Of a stretch of DNA of 64,000 nucleotides, positions 17,962 through 27,182 are shown in pieces. The first letter of the stretch is position 1. Each line of letters starts with the position of its first letter. The DNA is taken from contig JANSYN010000017.1 in NCBI GenBank assembly GCA_024742415.1, positions 1 through 64,000 on the forward strand, read 5' to 3'. Source of the DNA: Gammaproteobacteria bacterium (lineage in GTDB: Bacteria > Pseudomonadota > Gammaproteobacteria > Pseudomonadales > Halieaceae). The notes beneath the pieces were generated by a model, which searched no databases, was not told the origin of the DNA, and saw only the letters and a list, made by a program, of their open reading frames with translations. The position numbers and the translations under genes were made by a program.

Positions 17962-19308
17962 TTACAGCTCCTTGCGGATACCTGCTGTAATTGCATTGTA
18001 GGTGTAATCTTCCAGATCCAGCAGCGTGTCGTAGTTCACGAACATCTGCAGGCCCCCGGAGAAACCTATCGAGGCGCCGAGACTCAGGCGAAAGTAGTCA
18101 GAATCCAGTTCATCGGTTTGCGTGGTAAATGACACGTTATTGACATTCTGGTCTGCCGGCAGATCCGCATTGGAGTAACGCGAGATAATCGGGTCATCGC
18201 CATTCTCGAACTCATGAATCCAAGACACATCAACATACGGCACAATCACGCCGAAGCTCTGACTCAGGGGGTACGAAAACTGCGCACCCAGTTCACTTTG
18301 CAATGACTGGATTTCCTGGTCGTCCACGGTCATGCCTATTGCGCCGTTGTCGAGGTTATTGGTGGACTCTGTGTAGCCATCGATTTCAAGATCAATGGCG
18401 TTCACCTGTGCGTAGTAGCTCTGGTTAAACGCACCGCTGTTTACAAGATAGCCCGCGCCGAGACTCCAGGTGAGTTGATCGCCGTCGGGCGATGCGCTTA
18501 GCACTTCGTGGAAGGTGGGGTCAACGTGATAGTCCACGATGCGTGTGCTGTCGTATTCCAGCGCACCAATGCTGAGTGAGCCCTCAACATAGAAGTTGTC
18601 ACCGTAGGTCGTGGCGTAGGCCGACAGCGTCTGTCCCTCGGTTTCAAACTCACCGTAGTTGTTGTCGATGTCAGCTTCTGAATCCAGGTAGTGGTAGGCG
18701 ATGCCAGCTACAAAGGTATCTGTAAAACGGTAGTCAGCGCCGATGGTCACACCGGACGTGTCAAAATCGAACCCGTCCACATTGTCGCTGCCGTCGCGAT
18801 CGCCACTGGCATAGTTAAAGTTCACAAACACACCCAATCGCGAAAAATCGTCCGACGAGGCCATGCCACCTGTTGGCATCTGCGTATCATTCCAGTTGGC
18901 GCCTGCAATCGATACGCCAACGGCGCCTGCGCGAATCGCCTGCAAGCGGTTGCCGATATTCTGCAATTGATTCCCCGAGCCTTCCGTTCCCTGGGACGAG
19001 AGAATTTCGATTTCTTCGGCCTGCACTTCCTGCAGGGCGTCAGGCAAGGCGCCAATCAGCTCCGTTTCCTGTCGTACGATCTCCCCGCAGCGACTGCGCA
19101 GGCGAATCGCGGCCGGGTCGGTGAGGTCCGGGTTGCCCGCCAGCTCATCACGACACAGCACCGTGATGCCGTCGTTGGTGGATTGCTGGTTGTCAGTGAG
19201 CATATCACCGGACTGCATCTGGGCCAGGGCAGGATTGCTCGCCACCAGTAGAGCAGCCAGTGGAAGAAGTGGTAACGCCAACTTGTGCGCTTTGAGTGAA
19301 CGTGACAT
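17962..19308 (-). CDS. Autotransporter-type beta-barrel outer membrane protein
   Basis: Exported outer-membrane protein. The ATG at 19308 begins a clean signal peptide ending NPALAQ; the frame extends upstream but without coding character. About 110 residues of helical or linker sequence follow, with two cysteines (CRDEL, RSRCG), then a barrel of about 280 residues with the alternating aromatic/polar strands of the autotransporter domain (for example FVAGIAYHYLDSEADI, NFYVEGSLSIGALEYDS). It ends in GIRKEL. The passenger is far too short for an adhesin. A strong terminator follows. Confidence 0.8.
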   Translation of the reverse strand: MSRSLKAHKLALPLLPLAALLVASNPALAQMQSGDMLTDNQQSTNDGITVLCRDELAGNPDLTDPAAIRLRSRCGEIVRQETELIGALPDALQEVQAEEIEILSSQGTEGSGNQLQNIGNRLQAIRAGAVGVSIAGANWNDTQMPTGGMASSDDFSRLGVFVNFNYASGDRDGSDNVDGFDFDTSGVTIGADYRFTDTFVAGIAYHYLDSEADIDNNYGEFETEGQTLSAYATTYGDNFYVEGSLSIGALEYDSTRIVDYHVDPTFHEVLSASPDGDQLTWSLGAGYLVNSGAFNQSYYAQVNAIDLEIDGYTESTNNLDNGAIGMTVDDQEIQSLQSELGAQFSYPLSQSFGVIVPYVDVSWIHEFENGDDPIISRYSNADLPADQNVNNVSFTTQTDELDSDYFRLSLGASIGFSGGLQMFVNYDTLLDLEDYTYNAITAGIRKEL

Positions 19309-19596
19309 CCGTGATGTGCTCCTTATGTTTTTTTGATTGCTCTTGATATTAGGTAAAGGGCTGACCGATGTAAACGAACACAACGATCTATCTACGCGCA
19401 TTAGTGACAACAGCGAGTGACATTGCACTGTCCGGATATCGCGCTTTCTGCTCGTTGCTTCGCGCATCCACGCAATAGCCAGACAAATCGTCAGGTCTTC
19501 GCACGCTTCATACTTTGAGATGGACAACACTCGAAAACTGGACGCGTTATCAGGAAAAACCCGTCACTGGCGCGCCAGCGACGAATCGTCATACCG

Positions 19597-20502
19597 CTAG
19601 AAGAGTCTGGAATAGGCCAGGGACAACTCGTGAAAGGTCTCGCCATCATCATTGATGGAACCGGTGTTATAGCCCACGCGGACCACGTGGCCCCGCGCAA
19701 CCGGAAACGCCAGCGTCGCTCCCACTTTCATATCGCGTTGCAGGTCATCGAGCTTGACGCCGGCCACACGGCTGCGACCACCCCGGTAGAGGCTGGTGTT
19801 GATGGAGCCCCAAAAACCAGGACTGAATCGGCGCACAAGGTGGAACTGTACCGAGGCAATAGGATCCTGCTCCTTGCGCGCGCCCAGGAAGTCGTCGTTG
19901 TCCGCAAACAGCCACAGCCCTGCCTGCGATTCCAGCAACCACTTGCTCGTTAGTACCTGCATGTAGCCCAGCTCCGCCTTTGCCGCCCATCGATTGGCAC
20001 CCACATTCAGCAAGCGATCGGCGTCGTAGCGCCCGGTGGGCGCTACCACCTTGAGACTGGCACCCAGTATCGGCCTGGGAGATTCACGCAACGCCGCGAA
20101 GTCGCCGGCGTCCATCGCCGGCGCTCCGAGCAGGTTGATGGACAGCGTTGTCGTGATGTCGCCCTGCCCTTTGTAGTCACGCTGGATCTGAATGTCGTCC
20201 GGCCCGGCAACACTTGAGCGGCCATTGGCATAAGGCAGCTCCACCTGCAGGTTGGAGCTACGCCCAAACAGCTCCAGCGTTCTCAGGTAGCCGATCTTCA
20301 CGGCGTTAATATCGGAATCGAAACCCGTCACGGGCAGTGAAGGGTCCGGGATGATGTCACCGGTGGTAAAGGCATAGCCGATCGTCATGATCTGCGTGCC
20401 GGTCGGCGCAGGCCAATAGGCGCGTGGTGACAATTCCTGTGAGATAGCGTGCCGGGGAGCTGTGCACAGCACCACGACGCTGATAAGTAGCAGTCTTAAC
20501 AT
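19597..20502 (-). CDS. Putative outer-membrane transporter (phenol-degradation meta-pathway type)
   Basis: A signal peptide with Leu-rich core is followed by about 280 residues of amphipathic beta-strands typical of the PF13557-like outer-membrane family often found in aromatic-degradation clusters. The ATG at 20502 has AGGTG upstream; a longer start at 20529 is possible. Strand-like segments such as LQVELPYANGRSS, ILGASLKVVAPTGRYD and FWGSINTSLYRGG support a barrel. There is no catabolic operon here, so the substrate is unknown. It shares no transcript with the divergent penicillin-acylase gene. Confidence 0.65.
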   Translation of the reverse strand: MLRLLLISVVVLCTAPRHAISQELSPRAYWPAPTGTQIMTIGYAFTTGDIIPDPSLPVTGFDSDINAVKIGYLRTLELFGRSSNLQVELPYANGRSSVAGPDDIQIQRDYKGQGDITTTLSINLLGAPAMDAGDFAALRESPRPILGASLKVVAPTGRYDADRLLNVGANRWAAKAELGYMQVLTSKWLLESQAGLWLFADNDDFLGARKEQDPIASVQFHLVRRFSPGFWGSINTSLYRGGRSRVAGVKLDDLQRDMKVGATLAFPVARGHVVRVGYNTGSINDDGETFHELSLAYSRLF

Positions 20503-20900
20503 GGCACCTGTGGATGAATAAGCCAACATGCTAGCCGGTTCAACGTGTTCCCTGCTATTTACCGGGTGAGTTCCTACTATAGGGAAACGGGCGCCAAAAA
20601 TCGCCCTCCCAGCAACCGTACCCGGCCAATGATGCCGGCAAAACGTCCCCGGCGCGCAATTTGTCCGCTCGCGTCAGTCACACAGGCGGTAAAAGTGTTT
20701 GCTTGTGGCAGCGTGCAAAGTAGTATGGGCTGCTATCTGGCACACAGGGCGCGACAATCCGCCGATTGGGCGCCGCACAAGCCTGTAGTGCCATGGCTGT
20801 GCTTTTTCCAGATTCGCAACCGATCGAACGCACTCGGCCCACTCGGCCAGAGCACGCCACTACGTTGCATACAATAATTCGACTAACAGAGGCAATTACC
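20503..20900. other. Divergent promoter region
   Basis: This 398-bp gap lies between the minus-strand outer-membrane gene and the plus-strand penicillin-acylase gene. Open frames across it look like non-coding noise. An AGAGG ribosome site at 20888-20892 decides the GTG start at 20901. No repeat, terminator or RNA gene was recognised. Confidence 0.45.
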
Positions 20901-23450
20901 GTGTCCAGACAACCACTTTTCTTCAACCGCAAAACCAAAAAGACCGCACAGGCCGTTTGCCTGGCGTTGGCTGCGGCGCTGACCGCCTGTTCGGACGGGG
21001 CAGATAACCCCGGCGGCAACCCGGATCCAGGCCCGGGCCCTGGGCCAGGGCCTGGTCCGGGCCCTGAACCACTGAGCGATCGCGCCTACTATATCCTGCC
21101 GCCGGGTAACTTCGGCGGTATTCCCACCAACGAAAACTCCCGCGACCAGCTGCCACTCTACGATGGCCTGACACCCCTGCGTGGTAACGTCACCGATGCC
21201 GATATCGAGGCACTCTTTCTGCCAGCGGATTTTGCGCCGGTGGGTGCGACCCGTGAAGAGGTCACTGGCAGGCAGGGCCTGACCATTATCTACGATGAGT
21301 TTGGTATTGCGCATATCACCGGCGACACACGCGCTGACGTCGCCTTTGGTGCCGGCTGGGTCACCGGCCGGGACCGTCTGCTGCTGCTTAGCCTTGGGCG
21401 CGGCCCCGCGCGGGCGGCAGTCGCCGATGTGCCCGGCATCAACGCCTTCTCGCTCGTCACCAGCGGCCAGTCGTTTGTGCCCAGTGCAGCCACAGAGCAA
21501 CTGGTGACCGACCAGATCGCGCTGATCATCGACACCTATGGCGAAGAGGGTCAGGAAATTATCGATGACGCCCAGGCCTATGCGGACGGCCTGAACGCCT
21601 ATGAAACGGCAAACGGCATCGAGAACGGCGTGCCTTACACCGTCAACGACGTTATCGCCACAACGGCGTTCATCGGCTCAATCTTTGGTGCCGGTGGTGG
21701 CAGTGAAGTGTCCAACGCCGAATTCCTGTCCAAGCTGAAAATGGGCCTCGGTGAAGGCCAGGCACAGCTGGCCTGGGAAGATGCCATGTTGTTCAACGAT
21801 CCGGAAGCCACCACGACCATCGATACCGTGTTCGATTACGGCCCCTTGACCGGTGGCGAGGTAACCGGTGCCGTGGTGATCGATGCAGGCTCAGTGGTTT
21901 CGCTTGACCCGCGCGATCCGCTGGTTATGCCCACCGTGGCCGATGCAGCCGATGTGCTGATACCCGCGGCAGGTCCGCCGCCTGATCGCCAGGCATCCAA
22001 CTTCCTGATCGTCGACGCGCCACAGTCAGCCAATGACACACGCCTGGCCGTTATGGGCCCACAGCTGGGCTACTTCTACCCTGAGATCGTGCAGCAAATA
22101 CACCTCAGCGGCCCGGGTATTGAAGCTCAGGGAGCAGCGGTGCCGGGGCTGTCGATGTACATACTGATCGGTCGCACCAAAGACTATGCGTGGAGCCTGA
22201 CCTCAGCCAACCACGACGTCAGGGACGTCTACGCCGAGATGCTGTGTAACCCGGACGATTCCCCGCCAACCCGCGATTCCCTGCACTATATGTATAACGG
22301 CGAGTGCATTCCTTTTGAGATCTTCGACGCCGGCACGCTCAACGGCGTACCGATTGTCTACCCGGTCTCGGTTCACGGCCCAATGATTGGCACGGCGACC
22401 TCCAACGGTATGCCAATCGCCCTGACGCGCAAGCGCTCGACCTTTGGTCGTGACGGCCTCAACCTTGCCGGTCTCAAGGACATGACCGAGGGTGATGCCA
22501 CCACGCCGGAACGCTTTTGGGAAGCCGCCAACAAGTTCGGCTTCACGTTCAACTGGGGCTATGTATCGCGCAGCAACATTGCCTACTTCAGTTCCGGCCT
22601 GCTGCCTGTGCGGCCCGCAGGGCTGGACCGTCGCCTGCCCGCCTGGGGCACCGGCGAGTACGAGTGGGAAGGCTTTCTCACTGAAGAACAGCACCCCCAT
22701 GCTGCAGGCGGCCCCAATGGACGCTTGCTGAACTGGAACAACCAGTCGGCCCCCGGGTTCATGCACGGTGACGGCACGCCCTTCGGCTCTGTCCATCGCG
22801 TGGAAGCCTTTGACCAATGGCCAGACAAGGTAGACCTTGCCGGTGTGGTCGGAGTGATGAATCGCTCGGCAACCGAAGATGTACGTTCGTCCGTTTGGCC
22901 GGTCATCAGCGAAGTGCTGCGCGGCTCTGAAGCGCCCACCCCGCTGGCCGGCCAGATTGTTGACCTGCTCGATGCCTGGGTCGCCGACGACGCACCGCAG
23001 CTTGATGGTGACGACGATGGTTTCAATGACGAATCCGGGCCCACGATCTATGGCGCACTGTTTGAACCCCTGGCCGAAGCCGTCGTCAGGCCTGTGTACG
23101 GCGATAGCGTGGCAGACCTGGACCGCATACGTAACCTCTCCAGCAACGACGGTGCCAGTATCGTTGACAAAGACCTGCGCACACTGCTGGGCAAAGACGT
23201 CAAGGGCCCCTTCAACCTCAGCTACTGCGGCAATGGCTCGCTGGAAGACTGCCGTGAATCGCTGTGGGCAGTGGTTGATGAGGTTGCCCAGGCACTGGCG
23301 CTGGAACGCGGTGACGACCCGGCGACCTGGCTCAACGAAGGCCAGCGTTCGAGTTTCGCGCCGGGCCTGATCAGCGACACCTTCCGTGCCACCAACCGGC
23401 CAACCTTTCAGCAGGTACTGGAATTTGTGCCGCCGGCTTCTGCTGACTAA
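20901..23450 (+). CDS. Penicillin-acylase-family lipoprotein (Ntn-hydrolase)
   Basis: N-terminal-nucleophile amidase family (penicillin G acylase, acyl-homoserine-lactone acylase, aculeacin A acylase). A GTG start with an AGAGG ribosome site begins a signal peptide with lipobox LTACS, followed by a Pro-Gly linker of six PG repeats that spaces the enzyme from the membrane. The alpha-chain segment contains YDEFGIAHITGDTRADVAFGAG; the expected autocatalytic beta-chain start is Ser366 in DRQASNF; HDVRDVYAE and the C-terminal RNLSSND segments also fit. Length 849 suits the family. The substrate could be an N-acyl amide, peptide or AHL; none is certain. A strong terminator follows. Confidence 0.85.
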   Translation: MSRQPLFFNRKTKKTAQAVCLALAAALTACSDGADNPGGNPDPGPGPGPGPGPGPEPLSDRAYYILPPGNFGGIPTNENSRDQLPLYDGLTPLRGNVTDADIEALFLPADFAPVGATREEVTGRQGLTIIYDEFGIAHITGDTRADVAFGAGWVTGRDRLLLLSLGRGPARAAVADVPGINAFSLVTSGQSFVPSAATEQLVTDQIALIIDTYGEEGQEIIDDAQAYADGLNAYETANGIENGVPYTVNDVIATTAFIGSIFGAGGGSEVSNAEFLSKLKMGLGEGQAQLAWEDAMLFNDPEATTTIDTVFDYGPLTGGEVTGAVVIDAGSVVSLDPRDPLVMPTVADAADVLIPAAGPPPDRQASNFLIVDAPQSANDTRLAVMGPQLGYFYPEIVQQIHLSGPGIEAQGAAVPGLSMYILIGRTKDYAWSLTSANHDVRDVYAEMLCNPDDSPPTRDSLHYMYNGECIPFEIFDAGTLNGVPIVYPVSVHGPMIGTATSNGMPIALTRKRSTFGRDGLNLAGLKDMTEGDATTPERFWEAANKFGFTFNWGYVSRSNIAYFSSGLLPVRPAGLDRRLPAWGTGEYEWEGFLTEEQHPHAAGGPNGRLLNWNNQSAPGFMHGDGTPFGSVHRVEAFDQWPDKVDLAGVVGVMNRSATEDVRSSVWPVISEVLRGSEAPTPLAGQIVDLLDAWVADDAPQLDGDDDGFNDESGPTIYGALFEPLAEAVVRPVYGDSVADLDRIRNLSSNDGASIVDKDLRTLLGKDVKGPFNLSYCGNGSLEDCRESLWAVVDEVAQALALERGDDPATWLNEGQRSSFAPGLISDTFRATNRPTFQQVLEFVPPASAD

Positions 23451-23470
23451 AATGACGAGCACGCCTGACA

Positions 23471-23499
23471 AGCCCGGCTATCATGCCGGGCTTTTTTTG
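23471..23499 (+). terminator. Rho-independent terminator after the penicillin-acylase gene
   Basis: An 8-bp perfect stem AGCCCGGC / GCCGGGCT (23471-23478 and 23485-23492) with a 6-nt loop, followed by seven T. It lies 20 bp after the stop codon and ends 21 bp before the sulfatase start. Confidence 0.93.
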
Positions 23500-23519
23500 G
23501 CGCCAAAAAGCGACGTGTC

Positions 23520-24974
23520 ATGACAATACGGCATCGAATCCTGGCAATCTGCTGCTGCGCGCTGCTCGCGCTCGCCGTGCTGACTGGTTGCGGCGACGGC
23601 AACAGTCATGCCAACAGCAATAACGCTGGTCGCCCCAACATCGTGCTCATCACAGCCGATGACCTGGGAATGCACCTGAGCAACTACGGCGACCCCTACG
23701 CGCGCACGCCACGACTTGCGGCGCTGGCGGCGGAATCGGTTCAGTTCAACCGCGCGTATGTTACCCAGGCTTCCTGCAGCCCGTCGCGCAGCAGTATTTT
23801 TACGGGGTACTACCCGCACCAGACGGGTCAGTATGGCCTTGGGTCGATGGCCAACCAGCGTTATGGCTATCGTATGCGTGGCGAGTTTCGCACCCTGCCC
23901 CAGTACCTGAAGGCAGCAGGATACCGCACGGGGGTTATCGGGAAAGTGCATGTGGCCTCGGCCAATCCTGACGCCTTTCCATTCGACCACGAAAACACCG
24001 ATACGCTGCGCACATTGGATGTTGAACGGGTCGCGCGGGAAGCCGGGCAGTTTCTTGACGCCAACGCCGGCACGCCGATGTTCCTGATGATCAACTACTT
24101 CGATCCGCACCGGCACCCGCAGCTTCCCACCTCGTTCCATGACCAGTACGAAGGGCAGCCTCCAACGGTGCAGAGCCCAGAGGATGTTCACACTTTCGCC
24201 TTCATGGGTTTTGACCCACCGCAGATCAGGGCTGACGTTGCCGGGTATTACAACAGCATCGCCAGGCTGGATACCGGCGTGGGGCTTGTTATCGATGAAC
24301 TCAAGGCCAGGGAGCTGTGGGATGACACGCTGTTCATTTTCATCAGCGACCATGGCGCGCCCTTTACTCGCGCCAAAACCGGAAACTATGAGGCCTCTGT
24401 GCGCGTACCGCTGCTGGTGTCGTGGCCGGCAGCGAATGCCCGCAAGGGGGTGCAAACTCCGGCGCTCGTATCGAGCATCGATCTGCTGCCAACCGTTCTG
24501 GCCGCAGCGGGACTGGCAAGCCACGGCGCGCTGCCGGGATTTGACCTCGCACCGCTGCTGCGGGGAGACGTCAACACCCTGCCACGAACCCACATATTCA
24601 CCCAGTTCACGGCGCACTCCAATGCACACTATTACCCGCGTCGCGCCGTACACGGTGAGCGCTTCAAGCTCATCCACAATCTACAGCACTGGCGGCCCAA
24701 CCCACTGAAACAACTTGCGGATGACGCTTACAGTCTGTCACGCAAACCAGCGGTGTCTGCCACTACCCGCGCACTGTACGACACCTGGTTGCATCCGCCT
24801 GAATACGAACTGTACGACCTGCACAATGACCCGCAGGAGTTTGTCAATCTGGCCGATGTTCCAGAACATGCCGCCACCCGCGCCGCACTGGTTGAAGTGC
24901 TGAACGAATGGCGGGCACGCAGCGGTGATACCGCAACGGCGCACACCGCCAACCCGTCGACCACGCTCAGGTAG
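23520..24974 (+). CDS. Sulfatase lipoprotein (formylglycine type)
   Basis: Hydrolyses sulfate esters, probably of marine polysaccharides. Lipobox LTGCGD is near residue 26. PNIVLITADDLG supplies metal ligands. The sulfatase signature CSPSR puts the formylglycine precursor Cys at residue 86, so activation needs a formylglycine-generating enzyme, not seen here. TGVIGKVHVA and the later DHGAPF complete the active-site set; the C-terminal DLHNDPQEFVNLAD is typical of the family. At 484 residues the length is normal. It is separated from the upstream gene by a terminator, so it is probably transcribed on its own. Confidence 0.9.
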   Translation: MTIRHRILAICCCALLALAVLTGCGDGNSHANSNNAGRPNIVLITADDLGMHLSNYGDPYARTPRLAALAAESVQFNRAYVTQASCSPSRSSIFTGYYPHQTGQYGLGSMANQRYGYRMRGEFRTLPQYLKAAGYRTGVIGKVHVASANPDAFPFDHENTDTLRTLDVERVAREAGQFLDANAGTPMFLMINYFDPHRHPQLPTSFHDQYEGQPPTVQSPEDVHTFAFMGFDPPQIRADVAGYYNSIARLDTGVGLVIDELKARELWDDTLFIFISDHGAPFTRAKTGNYEASVRVPLLVSWPAANARKGVQTPALVSSIDLLPTVLAAAGLASHGALPGFDLAPLLRGDVNTLPRTHIFTQFTAHSNAHYYPRRAVHGERFKLIHNLQHWRPNPLKQLADDAYSLSRKPAVSATTRALYDTWLHPPEYELYDLHNDPQEFVNLADVPEHAATRAALVEVLNEWRARSGDTATAHTANPSTTLR

Positions 24975-25023
24975 ATGATCGGGCACTGCCCGCGCTGCGT
25001 TGAACACGCTTTGGGTTTTCTCC

Positions 25024-25205
25024 GACTTCCCATACCTGACTTCCCATGCCTGACTTATTTTGTCAGGATTCTCTCGTTAACTTTTCTCATGGGCCTATTC
25101 TCATCGGCCTGTTCTTAAGGGCCTATTCACATGAGCATTTTCTCGTGGAACTGTTCGCGTGGTACTGTTCGCGTGAGGCTTGTCTCGAAAGACTTTTCTT
25201 GATCG
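25024..25205. repeat. Degenerate 14-bp tandem array
   Basis: Thirteen consecutive units keep a 14-bp register with loose consensus GCCTRTTCTCGTGG. Unit starts are at 25024, 25038, 25052, 25066, 25081, 25093, 25107, 25121, 25135, 25149, 25163, 25177 and 25191. The first two are nearly identical (GACTTCCCATACCT and GACTTCCCATGCCT), as are those at 25149 and 25163. The array fills most of the 354-bp gap between the sulfatase and patatin genes (24975-25328), ending 123 bp before the patatin start. No coding frame or terminator was seen in the gap. Confidence 0.72.
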
Positions 25206-25328
25206 AAGTCACGAAGGCGATGTATTCACCGCTTACAATTCACTGGGACTGACCCATGATTTGCCTTATCCTATTTATATGGACTGCGACAGCAGCCGTT
25301 GCAAGACGCACCATGAGGTAACTTCGGT

Positions 25329-26984
25329 ATGAAAGCGCGCAAACTCAAGCAACTCGAAAAGCAGATGAATGAGAGCACCACTTATGAACAGTGGAGCCAG
25401 GCCGCAAAGGCGCATGACGCGCTCTCCGGCCAGCAGCGCTGGCGTCAGGTGGATCAGTCCAGCCAGTATGATTACGCGCAGATTCGCCTGCGCCTGGACC
25501 GCATCCGCAGCCTGCGTGCACGCCATGATTATCAGGGGCTACTGTTTACGCTCAATGAGGGCATCCACGGCAATATGGGCGGCATGGGCAATCCTGGCCT
25601 GTTTACCCGCGCCCGTTTCGGCACCAAAAACCTGATCGAGCAGTACATTGACGAAGTCGATGATTCACTGCGCTTTCTGGCCGAACTGGAGTCAAAAGAC
25701 ATCAGCGTGCAGGATAAGCTCGATTTCTTCTACCGCGCCAATGTCTGTTTCGGACGCTCTGCCCTGATGCTCAGCGGTGGCGGCGTATTGGGGTTTTATC
25801 ACCTGGGGGTGGTGAAAACACTGCTGGATCAGGGCTTGCTGCCCCGCGTGATTTCAGGTTCGAGCGCCGGCGCACTCGTGGCGGGCGTCATCGGCTGCCA
25901 CACCGACAAGGAACTGGAGCACTTCTACGAACCCGCCAACCTGCTATTTGAGGCCGAGCGCGAAGCCAGCGCCTTTACCCGTATGTTCTTTGGCGCCAAT
26001 CCGCAGATCGACATCAGCGACCTGGAAAAACTCGTCAACCGCATGATCCCGAATATGACCTTCCAGGAGGCCTATGAAAAAACCGGGCGCCAGATCAGCA
26101 TTCCGGTCGCACCGGCAGAACTGCACCAGCGCTCTCGACTGCTCAACGCAATTACCTCACCCAATGTGTTCGTGCGCTCTGCGGTCATGGCCTCCTGCGC
26201 GGTGCCAGGGGTTTTTCCGCCGGTCATGCTGATGGCCAAGAACGTTCACGATGAACCCCAACCCTATCTGCCGACACGTCGCTGGGTCGATGGCTCCATC
26301 GCCGATGACCTGCCTGCCAAACGGTTGCAGCGCCTGTACAGCACCAATCATTTCATCGTCAGCATGGTCAATCCTATTGCGATTCCCTTCCTGCGCAAAG
26401 ACGGCAAGGCAAACCCGCTGTCCGGTGCACTGGGCGCGCTGGGTATTGGCCTGGGCCGGGAGGTCCTGAACTTCTATCGCGGTATCGTGCAAAAGCGCAA
26501 CGAAACCTGGCCGCGCTTCAACCTGCTGGTCAGCAGCATTCACGCTCTGATGGACCAGAACTACAGCGGTGACATCAACATCGTGCCGAGCTTCAGCTGG
26601 TACAACCCAACCAAACTGCTGTCGCACCTTTCAGAGAAGGATTTACTGGACCTGATGCAGGGTGGTGAGCGCTCGACGTATCCTCGCGTTGAGGCCATAC
26701 GTACCTGCACCAAGATCAGCCGCACGATGGAAGAAATCCTGATTCGCTTCGAACAGGGCGACCTGCGGCCGGACGATGCCGAATACCACCGCCCACGCTC
26801 GTCGCGTCGCCGGCCAACGCCCACCCGCGCAGACCGCGCTGCGCTGCGTGAACAGAGCCTTAACTCTGAAAGCCTGAGCAAGCCGGCGAAGAAAAAAGAG
26901 CGCGCAAAACGCAAGGGTGTAAAGCCGAAGAAGCCCGGCACTACCAGCAAGACAGGTGGCGCGCCGCCGCGCAAGGCCGCCTAG
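25329..26984 (+). CDS. Patatin-like phospholipase with DUF3336 N-domain
   Basis: Predicted lipid acyl hydrolase of the DUF3336-patatin family, which includes fungal TAG lipases and bacterial phospholipases. The N-terminal 140 residues are charged and helical (KLKQLEKQM, YDYAQIRLRLDRIRSLR). The patatin core follows: oxyanion GGGVLGFYHLG, nucleophile S179 in SGSSAGALVAG, and the dyad Asp D321 in DGSIADD. A Lys/Arg-rich tail of about 80 residues follows residue 470 and could bind nucleic acid or anionic lipid. There is no signal peptide, so the protein acts in the cytoplasm or at the inner membrane. A GAGGT ribosome site precedes the ATG. Confidence 0.85.
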   Translation: MKARKLKQLEKQMNESTTYEQWSQAAKAHDALSGQQRWRQVDQSSQYDYAQIRLRLDRIRSLRARHDYQGLLFTLNEGIHGNMGGMGNPGLFTRARFGTKNLIEQYIDEVDDSLRFLAELESKDISVQDKLDFFYRANVCFGRSALMLSGGGVLGFYHLGVVKTLLDQGLLPRVISGSSAGALVAGVIGCHTDKELEHFYEPANLLFEAEREASAFTRMFFGANPQIDISDLEKLVNRMIPNMTFQEAYEKTGRQISIPVAPAELHQRSRLLNAITSPNVFVRSAVMASCAVPGVFPPVMLMAKNVHDEPQPYLPTRRWVDGSIADDLPAKRLQRLYSTNHFIVSMVNPIAIPFLRKDGKANPLSGALGALGIGLGREVLNFYRGIVQKRNETWPRFNLLVSSIHALMDQNYSGDINIVPSFSWYNPTKLLSHLSEKDLLDLMQGGERSTYPRVEAIRTCTKISRTMEEILIRFEQGDLRPDDAEYHRPRSSRRRPTPTRADRAALREQSLNSESLSKPAKKKERAKRKGVKPKKPGTTSKTGGAPPRKAA

Positions 26985-27182
26985 CGGCCCTCGCACCAGC
27001 ATTAACCCGGGCCTGCACAGCGTGCAGTTGCCTTTCCTCCTTCAGGCGTCTGCTGGCGGCAAACGGCCGCCACGCCAGCCTTACAGCGCTTCATTAAGCT
27101 CCACAACGCTTCGCCACCTGATGCAAAAATTGCTACACTGTTCCCGCACCGCATAACACAAAATAATAACGAGGAAGCCTCC

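Noticed and set aside
22203-23471. A 422-codon open frame antisense to the penicillin-acylase gene
   Set aside because: It lies entirely opposite a gene with clear family motifs, and its protein is Arg/Val-rich with no domain; a G+C-rich shadow.
23481-24677. A 398-codon open frame antisense to the sulfatase gene
   Set aside because: The sulfatase signature CSPSR and metal motifs are on the other strand; this is a shadow.
25024-25205. CRISPR array
   Set aside because: Units are contiguous with no spacers, too short, and drift gradually; no cas genes are near.
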